From Colius striatus (lineage: Eukaryota > Chordata > Aves > Coliiformes > Coliidae), in assembly GCF_028858725.1 (NCBI RefSeq), contig NC_084763.1, positions 57,559,152 through 57,623,151 of the forward strand: a stretch of DNA of 64,000 nt, in the 5' to 3' direction. The notes under the pieces are model-generated. The model worked only from the letters and a program-made list of their open reading frames with translations, made no database searches and had not been told where the DNA came from. Shown one piece after another: positions 1-11,800 of the stretch (its first letter is position 1; every line of letters starts with the position of its first letter). The translations under genes were made by a program, and so were the position numbers.

Positions 1-1755
1 ATTAGTGTGGGAATGATTCTGGGGTAATGCAACTGTCATTTTGGGGTGCAGACTGGTCTCTCCTCAGAGCTCTAATTCTACCTCTGCCAAGGTTCTAGTT
101 TGAAAGCCACCTCAGGAGCTCCTTATGCTAAGGACTGGTAACCCACCAGCCTTCAGTGAAGCCACCAAGGAGGCTCAGGATCATGCTTCTCCCTTGCCTT
201 CCCAGGTAAATCACAGCTTGGATCACCAGTGGACACACAAACAAGCTCTCTTTCTTCTCACTCTTAGGGCAATGGAAGATATTCTGTGGGGAGACTGGGA
301 TCTTAACAGATTCAGGGGCTGGAGGGGGGTGTTGACACTTCCAAGCCCAAGGAGTGGCACCCAGCTTGCAGATCCAAGCATCTGTATGCAATGCCTTCAT
401 ATGGATAGGGTATCTTACCTGTTGTTGTTGCTTAAGTGGATCTGGGGCTGATATAATTTGTCAAAACATAGACCACTAATGCCATTTTAGTCACTTTGAG
501 TTACCTGAAATTCCCCCTTGGTGCTGTGAGAGGCAGGATCCTGGCCTCAGGGATCTCAGATCCTACCACATATCCATGCTGAGGAAGTAGAACTGGGTCT
601 TGTCCCTTGTCATTGTGACAAGAGGTAGGAAACCCTGTGCACAATCCCAAGCAGACACCCAAATGAGGGTTGTCTACATATGCATGTGGCTCTAAGGCAA
701 CTATCTACATTAGGAAGCTTCTCTTGAGAGTGCAAATAATCAGATCTTTCCTCCAAACCACACTTTGAAAGAACCTCTGTGTCTCCATTGACTACAGGGT
801 AACACTGGGGTGAGGCCCTTGGTGCTGCCCTAATGTAGCTGTCTGATTTCTTAGGGATCACTTGCTACAGCAGTACATACCCCAAGTGACACACATGTGC
901 TTAGGAAAACCTCCACCAGCCTTCCCTGGGGAATGGAAAGTTCTGATATCTTCATTCCCACCCACTGCAAGCATGGAGAACAAACCCAAGTGCATGTCTG
1001 GCTGTAAGCTTTGCCTTGTCCCAGACTGATCCAAACCTCATCAGCCTCTGAGGCAGATTTGCCCTGACTGGGGTGGCCCTTGAGCCAGGCCTATGAGATC
1101 AAAGATAAAAGGGAAGAGAGCCAAGGACAGATTTAGAAGTACAATCAGCTAGCCATAGCTATATTCTTAATTAAATTGCTACAGGCCAACAGCTGCTCTT
1201 CAGGGAGTCTCTAAACTCTAACACATGCCCCTATATTACAGTAGTAAAACCAAGGGATAATTTTACTTGCCAATAGCTTTCCTGTGTGCATTGACATGGC
1301 CTGATATACTTTCATGCCTGAATTTAGTGGTTTGAGGGTAAATATGTAACTGGGAGGTTATTTTGGGGGTTTTTCTTTCATTCCTCCAGCCCTGATGTCA
1401 AAGGCAGGGAAAATAGTCTGTTAAAAGCCCAAATTAACAGACCACAAGGAATCCACATGGCATTTCCCCTCATCCTCCCTCCCCACTGCCTAACTCCTGC
1501 AGCTGGGAGATGCAAACTATACCTTTTCTTCACAAATAGACCCTTCTGTGAACACCAGTACCACAGACCTTAAACCAAAGCTGATGGCAGAGGGGGAGGA
1601 GGCAGCAATGACCGCTTTTAGGTCTCTAAAGAGGCTCGAGTGTCCTGTCCATTCAAAGGGTCAATGGTCAGCCCACTGCAACTCCCCAAAGCCTGATTCT
1701 GTCTTCTTGACAAGCTACTCATAGGTACCAGCAGGCTGCTTTTGGTCCTCACAGA
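1..1755. other. Non-coding flank, nothing recognised
   Basis: Small open frames (125-451 plus, 128-400 and 610-861 minus) have no recognisable domain and no splice or start context. I see no interspersed repeat before 1756. Confidence 0.6.
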
Positions 1756-1920
1756 GCTTTGTCTTCTCCAGGCTGCACAAACTCACTTCCCTCAGCTTCT
1801 CCTCAAAGGACAAGTGCTCCAGCTCCCAACCATCAGCGTGCTCCTCACTGAACTTGCTCCCATCTTTTTGCTGTAACTGGAGCCCAAAAGTGGGTGCAGT
1901 ACTCTAGGTTCTAGTCTAGC
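1756..1920 (-). mobile_element. CR1 LINE fragment (internal, ORF2 C-terminal region)
   Basis: The plus strand reads CTTTGTCTTCTCCAGGCTG... and ...GTGCAGTACTCTAGGT, the reverse complement of the CR1 ORF2 C-terminal region. Diverged and truncated at both ends. Confidence 0.75.
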
Positions 1921-2264
1921 TTTTGATCCAAACCAACAGCCAGTCATCACTCCTTCTTTCACTTGACAGATACATATCCCACATACACCACATTTTCCCC
2001 CTAGAAAATAGACCTGAGGCTTGACTTGACTTCAGATGCCCAAGATACACAAGACTCATTAAAAAGTCTTCCTTGGCTTCCCTTTCTTTGCTATACACCT
2101 ACACCCTTCACCCTCCTGAGCTACACCTGGATATCAGTTAGGATAAGATGACTCAGATTCAGGCAGATCACTTTTATCTGGCTGAAGATGCTAATTACAA
2201 ACCTCACTCAGAGTATCCCAACCATCTAGAAACGCTTGAGAACAAGTGAATTCAGTGCATTGCT

Positions 2265-2288
2265 GCAATTAATGATGCAATTAATGAT
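2265..2288. repeat. 12-bp tandem duplication GCAATTAATGAT
   Basis: Two exact copies of GCAATTAATGAT (2265-2276, 2277-2288) in an AT-rich segment. Each holds a TAAT core typical of homeodomain sites. Function unknown. Confidence 0.85.
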
Positions 2289-2929
2289 GCTTACAGATCA
2301 TTCCATCTTGGCATGCCATGGCAAGCTGAAAAGTCTGGCAAATGTCACAGAAACACACTCATAAGGCAACTCTAAATGGCTTCTCAAGGGCTCAGATGTC
2401 TACCCCTCTCCTTCCCTTCTGTGCTTTCCCACTCAACACCTTCTGTTAAAAGCAGGAAAGCTCTAGGAGGAGAGGAGCTGAACTGCCCTGAGGCAGCACA
2501 CACTATGTGTGGATTGTCCTTTATGAGACAGCTGGTGATTGCATTTGGAGTGAAAGAATAGAGGAGCTGTGCATGTCCCAGCCCTTCACATCTCTGAACT
2601 GCTGCCTTCTGATTGACTAATTTCCCTTCTTTGCAGGCTGTACTGAAAATACCCACGCCTGGGGTGTACACACACGTGTGTGAAATCAGTTTAGGCTATG
2701 GTTAGTGCTCAAAAAAAAAGAAGCAGAGTAAAACAGGAGAGTTATTTCTGGAGACAAGCCAAAAGAGACTGAGAAAGTCTGGCATGCTCAGACACAGAGG
2801 TTTTTCAGAGGTCAAGCAGTCGAGGGCTGAGTGGCCAAGGGCTGTGGAAAGGTCTCAGCAGCAAGAGAGCTTCAGTCAACCAGTTCAGTGGCTGTTCCAG
2901 CTGTGTTGTCTCTGCCTGGCTCATGGGGT

Positions 2930-3377
2930 CAGTCTGATTCAACATCTTCATCAGGCATCTGGGTGAGGGGACAGAGGGACCTTCAGCAAGTTCCCTGATG
3001 GCACCAAACTGGGAGCACTGACTGATGCACCAGAGACTGAGCTGCCAGTCAGGGAGAGCTGGGCAGGCTGAGAGTTGGGCACAGAGGAACCTGCTGAGGG
3101 TTCAGCAAGGGAGCTGGGAAGGAACAAGCCCCTGCCCCAGCACAGGCTGGGGGGGACCTGCTGCAGAGCAGCTCCAGGAGAGGGACCTGGCAGTGCTGGT
3201 GGGCAGCAAAGAACCATGAGCAGCAGCGTGGGCTGGTGGGCAAGAAGCCAATGGCAGCCTGGGGGCATCCAGCAGAGTGTGGGCAGCAGGGCCAGGGAGG
3301 TTGTGCTGCCCCTCTGAGGCCTCAGCTGGAGCCCTGTGCCCAGTGCTGGGCTCCCCAGCTGCAGAGACACAGCTGAG
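2930..3377 (+). mobile_element. CR1 LINE fragment (ORF2 C-terminal region)
   Basis: Matches CR1 through AACATCTTCATCAGGCATCT, GATGGCACCAAACTGGGAG, AGAGGAACCTGCTGAGG and GTGCTGGGCTCCCCAGCTG. Several frames are open here, which explains the overlapping small ORFs. It stops before the CR1 3' end. Confidence 0.9.
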
Positions 3378-3474
3378 TTAGTCTCCCTCCTCCCTTCTTG
3401 CAGGCAGCAGAGGGGAACCAGGATTTTAGGGAACAGACAACACAGACTTTAGGACAAGAAGCAGCACAGTCCAG

Positions 3475-3480
3475 TTTATT
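3475..3480 (-). terminator. Candidate poly(A) signal AATAAA with GT-rich downstream element
   Basis: On the minus strand AATAAACTGGACTGTGC is followed within 50 nt by a GT-rich stretch (GTCTGTGTTGTCTG), a good cleavage-site layout. An inverted repeat ATGTGTT-G-AACACAT (3483-3497) lies just before it. An acceptor-like TCTGCTACAG lies about 180 bp upstream in that direction. It could be a distal MYL3 3' end or another minus-strand transcript. Confidence 0.25.
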
Positions 3481-3497
3481 AAATGTGTTGAACACAT

Positions 3498-6400
3498 CTC
3501 TGATGACAATAAAAAGAATTGCCAGTATCTAGCTCAAGTGGAATTGTTGACTCTTAGCCACATAAATCTGATGGTAAGTACTCAATGGCAGCTGTTGAAC
3601 ACTGCTGTCCTACAAGAGTCTGTCCAAGGACGTTCATTCTGGGCTTTGCCACCCTGTAGCAGACATGAGAAATTAAATCTGCAGAGCTTTAAAGGATATT
3701 AGTCTCAGAAATGGCCACTTGTGTGTGAAGAGATTGGTTCCCATGTGTGTGTCAGGCAGGGAATACATCAGCAAGCCCTCATTACGTCTCTGTGGTTCAG
3801 CCACTTGTTTGCAAGGTGCTGATCACAATCACTGTCAACACCTTTCCTTGTACAGGGGCAGATAACCAGGAATCACAGACAAATAAAACACAAAGCCCTC
3901 TACATCACACCCTCCAGAACCTCAGAGGTGAGCACAGCTGGAAGAAGATGGCAAGGGAGGACAGGAATACAAAGTGGCTTTCAGCAACACACACTTGTGC
4001 CAGTCTCCCTCAGACTTCCAGCAACACAGATCCTTCAAGAAAGCCAGTAAGAAATTACCAGTTTCAACAGCAGCAGTTGACACTCCCAGCTAAGTCAACA
4101 GCTGCATCTATTTGGGGGTTCTATTTATGAGATGAAACCTTCAGAAAGCTTCACAGGTAGGAAGGGACTCGAGTGGTAACTGATTCCTGACCCCACTCCA
4201 GATAGCTACTTAATTCAGGTTGAATTCAAACAAGTCTGTAATATAAATACTCCCCCAGAAGTCAAAAAATGCACCTCTCAACCAGACCCCTGTGGGAAGC
4301 CCTGGACTGCTGCAACCTCAAATGGAGAGCCTGGAAACAGAAAACCTGCCGTAAGAGGGACATAGGAGGAAGGCTGGGTGTTGGCAATGTCAGAAAGCTC
4401 TGTAGGGAGGCAAAAGAACAGAGAAAATGAAACAGTGGGACATTGAGCTTGAGTCCAACCACTGGCAGTAGCAGGAGCTTCCACTTCTGTCCCTGGGTTT
4501 GGATTAGACTTCAGCAGAAGAAGCAGCCTTGCTTCAACACTGCCTTTCGTTTAGTTGAGGTGAACAGTCCTACTTTCCACCCTTCAGTGACAAACTATAG
4601 CACAGGCTGACTCAGTATCATACCCAAGGCAAGAAGCTCTCTGTACCCTCCCCAAGACCCCTCAGGTACCTTCTCCCTTGATGCTTGAGGCTGCCTGGAG
4701 GAGAAGATGCCTCAGTGCTAAATCCTGGAGCTCAACCTTCCTGAAGGACTCAGAGGAGATGGTGCCTACCAACACATCTGTGGCTTCTTTGAAGCCTTTT
4801 AACTCCTCCAGCCCAGCCAGCTGCACCTGATCCTTGGGAATGATGGAGAAGGAGCCACAAAGGCTGTAAAGCTCTGGCTGTGGGAGATGGGAGAGATGAG
4901 CTTATTGTGTGTTTTGGGTCTTGTGAACATGACTGGCAAGCCTGTACAATTATTTGGCAATCCAGGAGTGAAGTCTAGTCTATAGGAGCTGAAACATAAA
5001 CTTGTGTGTCTACATTTATGGCACTGGAGACTTTCAGAGCTTTTATTTGCAACCCTGGGTAAAAAAGAAGGTCAGAGGTGAAACTGGGCTTGCAAGAAGC
5101 TCCTCCAAGTCTGTAACTTTGTGCTTGTCTGTCTGCTCATATCCCCACATCCTTCTCTTTTTATTTTTATCCTTTTTGTTTGTTTCTTTCTCTTCTGGAG
5201 GGGTTTGGGAGGGATGTTACTTCCCCTGGGGAGGGGAGGAAAAGGTCTGTCTTTTGTTTCTGCCACAGCCAAGGAGGCTGGGGACAGGCTGAGCAACTTG
5301 CCCTCTTGCAAAAAATAATGGAGCCAAAATAAAGCCAACACATCTTTGATGGTGGCACTGGGGGAGAGGGGGTGGTGAAGCCTTTTGGGTGTCTTGAGGA
5401 GCTGTTGTCTTTGGCTGTGCTGCCCTGGCTCTAGACACTTCCTGAGGTTTTCTCAGTTTACAGAGTTTCTGTGTCAGACATTGAGGTTCACCCAGGAAAC
5501 TGCTGCTTCTTGTAGTCAGCAAAAGTGAAGAGAATGGAGGAGAAAGACAGCCTCAGGCTCCCTGCCCAACAAGCCACCTCCCTGTGAAGCCTCCAGAGCT
5601 TTCTCTGGGACAGATGTGATCTTATGGATCACAGGTGAGTTCTTTCTACCACTTTGTTTTAAGGTCTTCCAACCCTGAACATACAGACACCCCAGAGACC
5701 CAACTACCCTCTTCCCCCCACAGAGCATCTCTTTGGCAAGAGGGAAGCCTGACATTCCCCTTTTACACTGCAGGCAGCATTTCCCCCTTCATCATAGCTC
5801 ATTCAGCACAGGACCAGCCCAAGTGTCTGTGAGATGGGAAAGGAGATGTGAGGTGAGGGTCCTGTCCTGCTGGGCTCAATGCACTGAAGCTGGGCTCAAT
5901 GTTTCCTGGTCTGCAACACTGTGTTTCAAGTGTCACACCTTGCTCAGGACATGCCTGCACTGGCTCTACCATCTCTCACCAAGCTTAGCCTGTAAGCAAG
6001 ACTATGCCACACATTACCAGTCCACCACACTATGTGACTCTCCAGACTCAGGTACCTACACAGAAACACACATCAACAGATCCACCTCACTTCCCAACTG
6101 TATGTCCACTCATGGGTGGGAACCAGACACAGGCACACTTTGTCAGAGGCAAAACTGTTTGCAGAGCTGTGTGTAGCTGTGTACATGTGAGAATCCAACT
6201 CAGAGGGCACGTGAGCACTGGTTGCTACAAGAGAAGTCTCTACATGAGCTCACCTCATTGATGATGACTCAAAAGGGCATCTCTAGGGAAGAGAAGAGCG
6301 TGTTAGTTTAAATGTTTGGTGCTGATGTGTGAGCTGCAATCAGAAACTGATCCCTCAACACTGTCCACTAAGGAATCCCATTCCCTTTCCAGCGATCACG

Positions 6401-7520
6401 GAGTGGCAGGAAGGAAATGCAGCCAGACAGTGAGCCCCTTGGTAGGTTAATGTGGGAAAGGTCTGCCATGGGGTGACAGGTACCTGCTACAATCCCTCCC
6501 TCTCCACAGGAGGACAGCAGAAATGTCATTTCCATCTCCTTGAGTCTTTATTCCACTTCCATTTCCTCACATCTTTAACCCTATTCTGACTTTTACACAG
6601 CTCTTTGTCTCTTTTCCCTGTAGGTTTTATGAGCTGGGGCAGCTCATTTGATCTCTGAGGTGACCTTAAGTCAAAGCTGCTTAACACAAGACCATGTGAA
6701 TCCAATTATTCTGGGTGTGTTCCCATAAATTGTGGCCACATAGTCATCCTGAGAGAGCTTTATTTAGCTTTAGAGATGGTTTCTGTGTTTTAAGCCCTGT
6801 CCAGGAGCAGCATGAATTTGCCCACACAGCCTTGAGCACACATTTTGCCACCCACAAACCTCATGGACCAAGTCTAACCTTGAAACTTCTTAAAACAATA
6901 CTTTTGTCCTCTGCTAGGAATAGAAACCAGTCTCCTGTGGCACATCTTTGGTTGTCTTCTGGGGTTTCACATTTCAGACCTCTGCTCTAGTGGCAATCTG
7001 GGTGCTGCAGCAGAATTGGGCAGCTCAGGGTTATTTCTGTATTATTTATTAGTGTTTTCTTGATTGCATTTTTTTGCAGTGCTTGTGTACATTAAAACAG
7101 GATCTGGACAGGAGTCAGTGTTTCTTAAGTATTTACCCTGGCTCTGAAACATCCTCCAGCTTTGACCTTGGAAAGAGTCACTCCAGTCCACTACCTCTGT
7201 TCTAAATAGCAGCAATGGGGAGTTGGCTCCAATGTGCATGTGGCAGTGCCCTATAGCAGAGACTCCTGGGCTGCCAAATCTATTCATCACAAGCAGTATA
7301 TTGGTAGCTATAGGTGAAGACTCTCTCACTGTGGTCTCAAGGTGTCCTACAACTCCCTGAGTGGCCAGAGCATCCTTCTAAACTCTGCAGCTGTGAGGCA
7401 AAGCATTCTCCTCCCAGGAGATGCTCCCTCAGTTGATGAAGCAGAGCCTGACTGTGAGTTTGTAGAATGGGTGCACACTACATTCAGTCTTTATTAACAC
7501 CAGTCCTCTCAGATATTGCA
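3498..7520. other. Non-coding flank without recognised gene
   Basis: Unique-looking sequence between CR1 pieces. Open frames such as 3747-4130 and 5733-6176 show no family resemblance or domain. If the poly(A) signal at 3475 is real, about 3480-3660 would be its 3'UTR. Confidence 0.55.
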
Positions 7521-7732
7521 TTGGAGACTGGAAAGAACTGTTTCCCTGAGAGGGTTGTCAGCCCCTGTCCCAGGCTGCCCAGGGAGGTGGGGGAGTCCTC
7601 AGCCCTGGAGCTATTGCAAAGACAAGTAGGGGAGGTGCTGAGGGCCATGGGTTAGTGATGGGCTTGGCAGTGTGAAGTGAGGGGTTGGACCTGATGATCT
7701 TAAAAGTCTTTTCCAGTCAAACAGCTCTATGA
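7521..7732 (+). mobile_element. CR1 LINE 3' fragment
   Basis: Contains GTTTCCCTGAGAGGGTTGTC, CCAGGCTGCCCAGGGAGGTG and GGGGTTGGACCTGATGATCT followed by TTTTCCAGTCAAACAGCTC, the standard CR1 3' terminus, plus orientation. Confidence 0.88.
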
Positions 7733-8397
7733 CACATGCACTTAAGGCTGCAGTGCTGTTAAGGCTGTCATCACATACATATTGCTGCTCTCCCTGTGCA
7801 CTCACTGCTCTTGTTTGCACTTGAAAATGGGTTTCAAAGTATTTAGACATGATGTCAGATGCATCACCCCCTCTGTGCACTTGGCCAAAGGCTTTGCTGC
7901 TTCCTAAATCCAGTAGTTTGGTACTTAATCTCTATTACATTCATACCTAAAACACTGCATCTCAGTTAAACAGGCTTAGAGTAAGGGAGCTTTGCTCAGG
8001 CAGCCTCCCTGCTGTGCACACACTATGCAAATACAACACAAACAATCTTATCTCAGTGATTATCCTCATGGCTTCTGCTGACAGAGCTGCACCAGACAAC
8101 ACTCACACCTTTCCATGCTACCTAACAACTATAAAGCAAGAAGCAAGCATAAGCCCAGCTCAGTGCATGAGTTTATGGTTTGAATCAGTTCCCTCCAGCC
8201 CAGTGCTCATGCTCATTCCTGAGGGTGAAATTCTGCATGATAGCACCTGCAGCAAGCGTGGAAACCAAGCCCACTGCTGCCTGAAGGGTGTTCAGAAGCT
8301 GGCCCCAAAGGGATATGGTGTTCCTAAAGGATGGCATCACAGAGCTTTGGAACAAGACAGATGTCCTCTGGGAATGCCTCTAAACAGGGATTTTGGA

Positions 8398-8826
8398 CAT
8401 GTGGTGGGGCTGGAGCCTCTTCCTTCTGAGGAAAGGCTGGGGGACCTGGGGCTGTTCACTCTGGAGAAGAGGAGACTGAGGGGGGAGCTCATTCATAGCT
8501 ACAAATATCTAAATGGTGGGTGTCAGGAGGTTGGGGCAGCACTTTTACCTGTTGTATGAGGTGACAGGACAAGGGGATGGGAAGAAGCTGGAACACAAAA
8601 GGTTCTATTTCAACATAGGGAAAAACTCTTTCAGTGCTGAGCTGAGGGAGCCCTGGCCCAGGCTGCCCAGGGAGGGGCTGGAGGCTCCTGCTCAGGAGGT
8701 TTCCAAACCCTCCTGGACACATCCCTGTGTGACCTGATCTAGGTGGGACCTGCTTAGGCAGGGGGATTGGACTGGATAATCTCTAAAGGCCCCTTCCAAC
8801 CCCTACCATTGTATGATTGTATGATG
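8398..8826 (+). mobile_element. CR1 LINE 3' end, about 430 bp, with intact tail
   Basis: One of the best-preserved CR1 copies. It encodes the CR1 ORF2 tail ([20 protein letters not shown]...), then the 3' region (CCCTGGCCCAGGCTGCCCAG), and ends in the 8-bp tail repeat ATTGTATGATTGTATG at 8810-8826. It is 5'-truncated, as usual for CR1. The upstream open frame from 8014 is fused to it by chance. Confidence 0.93.
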
Positions 8827-11800
8827 CAGTTTGCAGCCCTTTGTGGAAGCATTTCCATGGGTGATGAGATGCTCCCTCAGCTGACGTGGCCACGCTCCTC
8901 TGCAGAGCAGGGTGTGACAGTGAGACTCAGCTGAAACGTGAAGGCCAGGGAGGTGCTGGCAAAATCACCACAAAGCAAAACTCCAGCTTATGAGGGTGTT
9001 GCCAACTTTTCCCAGCCTAGTATTCATCCCCATCCTCCAAAACAGCAGTGGGAAATTACTCTGCCACTTGTCATTTACAGTCTGACTCCAGAGAGTCCCA
9101 GCAATTGAGTCTCTGCTTTGAAGACTCTTCCTCTGCCAGTTTTCATCTGCTTTCTGCACACCTTAACATTGCTCAAAATGCCTTTTCTGTTTGGTCAGTT
9201 GCTCACTTTTCTGTTTGATGAACCTCTGGGCTAACACCATAAATATACATTTTGCTGAGAACAATGGTTTTGAAAGAAGCCAGGCTGCAAAAAGCACAAT
9301 GAAGAGACTGTCTTTCTGTTTTGGTCTAGCACCCAGCACAGCACGAGCCCAGCCAGTGGCTGTAACCCTTGGCAAGGACAGTCATCAGGGATTTATAAGT
9401 CAATAGCAAGTCATGATGGGTAGGAGCTACTCTCTTCATTCTGGGTTTGCTCACCTTGCTTGTGCTACTGGAAGGTGTTAATGATGTACTCTGCATTTCT
9501 AGCTGTCTCCCATGTGCATCAGTCTCCTCTCTCCACCTTCTCTTTTCAAAGTGTATGAGACTTCATTGTTTGGACAGTCAAAGAGGGTCCCTCCTGAGCT
9601 TTTGGGGGACTTTTGCATTGCTGAGACAGAGAAAAGAGATGAATCTTGAGGCAGAGACCTCTGCAGCCCGTTGCCACTGCTTCTGCTGTCTCACATTCTT
9701 CCACTCCAACCTGCTCTTTGGTGTCTGTGTCAGTGTGTCTGTCCCAAATGACACAACCTGAAGGAAACTTTTGGGACCTCCATAGTTCAACTCTACAATT
9801 GCTTCAGTAAAACAGAGATTTAAAGATATGTCTGCCAGCAAATGGTGTATTAATTTAGTATCACTACCTCTTCAGAAGGACCCATAGGCAATGGGGAGAA
9901 TTCAGTCTCACTGGGTCATCCCAGAGCTACTCAGTTCATCCCAAGATCCACTTCTATGCAAAGAATTACATCACTATCATAACACATACCTCTTAATACT
10001 GGACATATTTGCAATCCCTGCAAGGTCCAGCCTCCGTGCTGCAGCAAACACCTCACCTGGCCCAGCCTCACCCTATCAAACAAGCATGTGCTCTACCCAA
10101 AAAGTCAGTAGAACATCTTGAGTACCTCCAGGAGAGTGGTTTTGGTTTGGTTGATGGGGTCTGTTTTGGTTGGGGTTGTTCTGTGGCAGTAAAGGAGATG
10201 TTCTACAAATCTAGGACCTTGGAGAGATCTTCATAAAAGAAGGTCTGAATGTGGGGAGCAGTTTGCTTTGGATTGCTCTGACATAGATACAGTAAAGACA
10301 TGTAAAAGGCAATAAATCAGCTGTACAGGCAAACCTGGATTTTGGCTTCTAAATGCAGTGCTTGGAAGCACTGAATAGTTGTCCTTGCTGACAATGGTGG
10401 GTGCTTCAATCCACATGTCAATACTGCAGGGGTCTGTGTTGCAGGAGACCATTTCTGTCTCACTTGCAAGTTGATGCTGTAACTGTCTTAATGGAGATTT
10501 AGCATCCAAAGCTATTTGTGTGCTTTGAAAACATCCTGTACCTACTTCCTTGGCAGAAGAGCGTGAACTGACCTCACTACTATTAAAACAAGCAGGGACA
10601 TTGCAAGACTGTGAGAAGAAATAAATCCACTAACAACAGAGACTTGAGATGCACTGAGGCAATCAAAAAGATAAGTGTATCCTCCTCTGTATACCACAAG
10701 CACTTCAAAAGCATTTCCCTTCAGGAAACACTTGAAGGACAGACTTACTCTGTAACTGAAACATCCTGGAGCATCCCAAATATCTTTGTTCCCATTACTT
10801 CCCAACCCTCAACACTTGCAAATGGTAGTGGAGAAGGATCAGACCAGGGTTCTGCACCTTCTGAAAAGCCTCTTTTCTGCTGTTTGATGGGGCTAAAGGG
10901 CTTCTTTTCTTAGTTCCCTTTGGTGAGTGACACACTAAAATAGAGGAAGGACATCATTAAGCATCAGCAGGCAAAACTATAATGTTCAGCAGCAGGATCA
11001 CTGGCTCAGCTTCCAGGATGCTGAGCTCAGGTGAGGTGAAACCTCTCATACACCACAGCTGGGATTCTTCACACTCTGTTGGGAGCAGGATGGATTAAGG
11101 ATGCTCCTGCCTAGGTCAGTAATTGAACATCCAGGGCTATTATGCTCTCCCTGCATAACAGACTTAAGCCCTCCTGTTCTGGCCCTAAAGCACATGTTTT
11201 TCAGGCTTTTTACAGTGGGGATCTTACTCCCTCTTGGTGCTCCAGCAATGTCTGAGCTGCTTCTGCTAAGGCTGAGTTTGGTCTATTTGAAATACAGAGC
11301 AAATGGGAAGAGACATCTCACAGAGGCAAAAGGTGCCTTCTGGAAAGGATTCTCAAGCTGTGTTTCTGTTTTTAAGCCTCTGTGCATGAAGGTTTGTCTC
11401 TCAGTGCACCCTGAAGGGCCTCACAAACTTCTGTCTCAGCAGAGCTTTGTCTGGGTGGGGAGGGGAAAGGGTGAAGTAGTGTGCAGGCAAGGGCAAGGAA
11501 GCAACAGCCTCTGTGAGAAAATTTGTCAAGCTTAGGAGTTAAATAAGATGAATCTCACCCATAAAAACCCAAAACAGACCTTGGAAGAAGGCACACGTGT
11601 TTCTGAGCAACAGCATGGGGCAATAGCCCAAGGCATTGCAACTCACAAGGCACACCACTGTTCAGGCCACTAAATTGAGCTCAAATACCTTGTTCCTGCA
11701 GCAGCTGTTTAGGGCCATTTAGTTCTAAGTGGGGAGAAAAACCAATGTTGCCCAGAAGTAATTAATCTCATCATAAAAGCAAAAGCAATGAAACCCCAAA

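Noticed and set aside
2951..3370. Overlapping ORFs on both strands (up to 139 codons)
   Set aside because: They lie in a CR1 fragment, whose GC-rich sequence is open in several frames.
8014..8559. 181-codon plus-strand ORF
   Set aside because: Its second half is the CR1 ORF2 tail and its first half has no recognisable content; a chance fusion with a LINE fragment.
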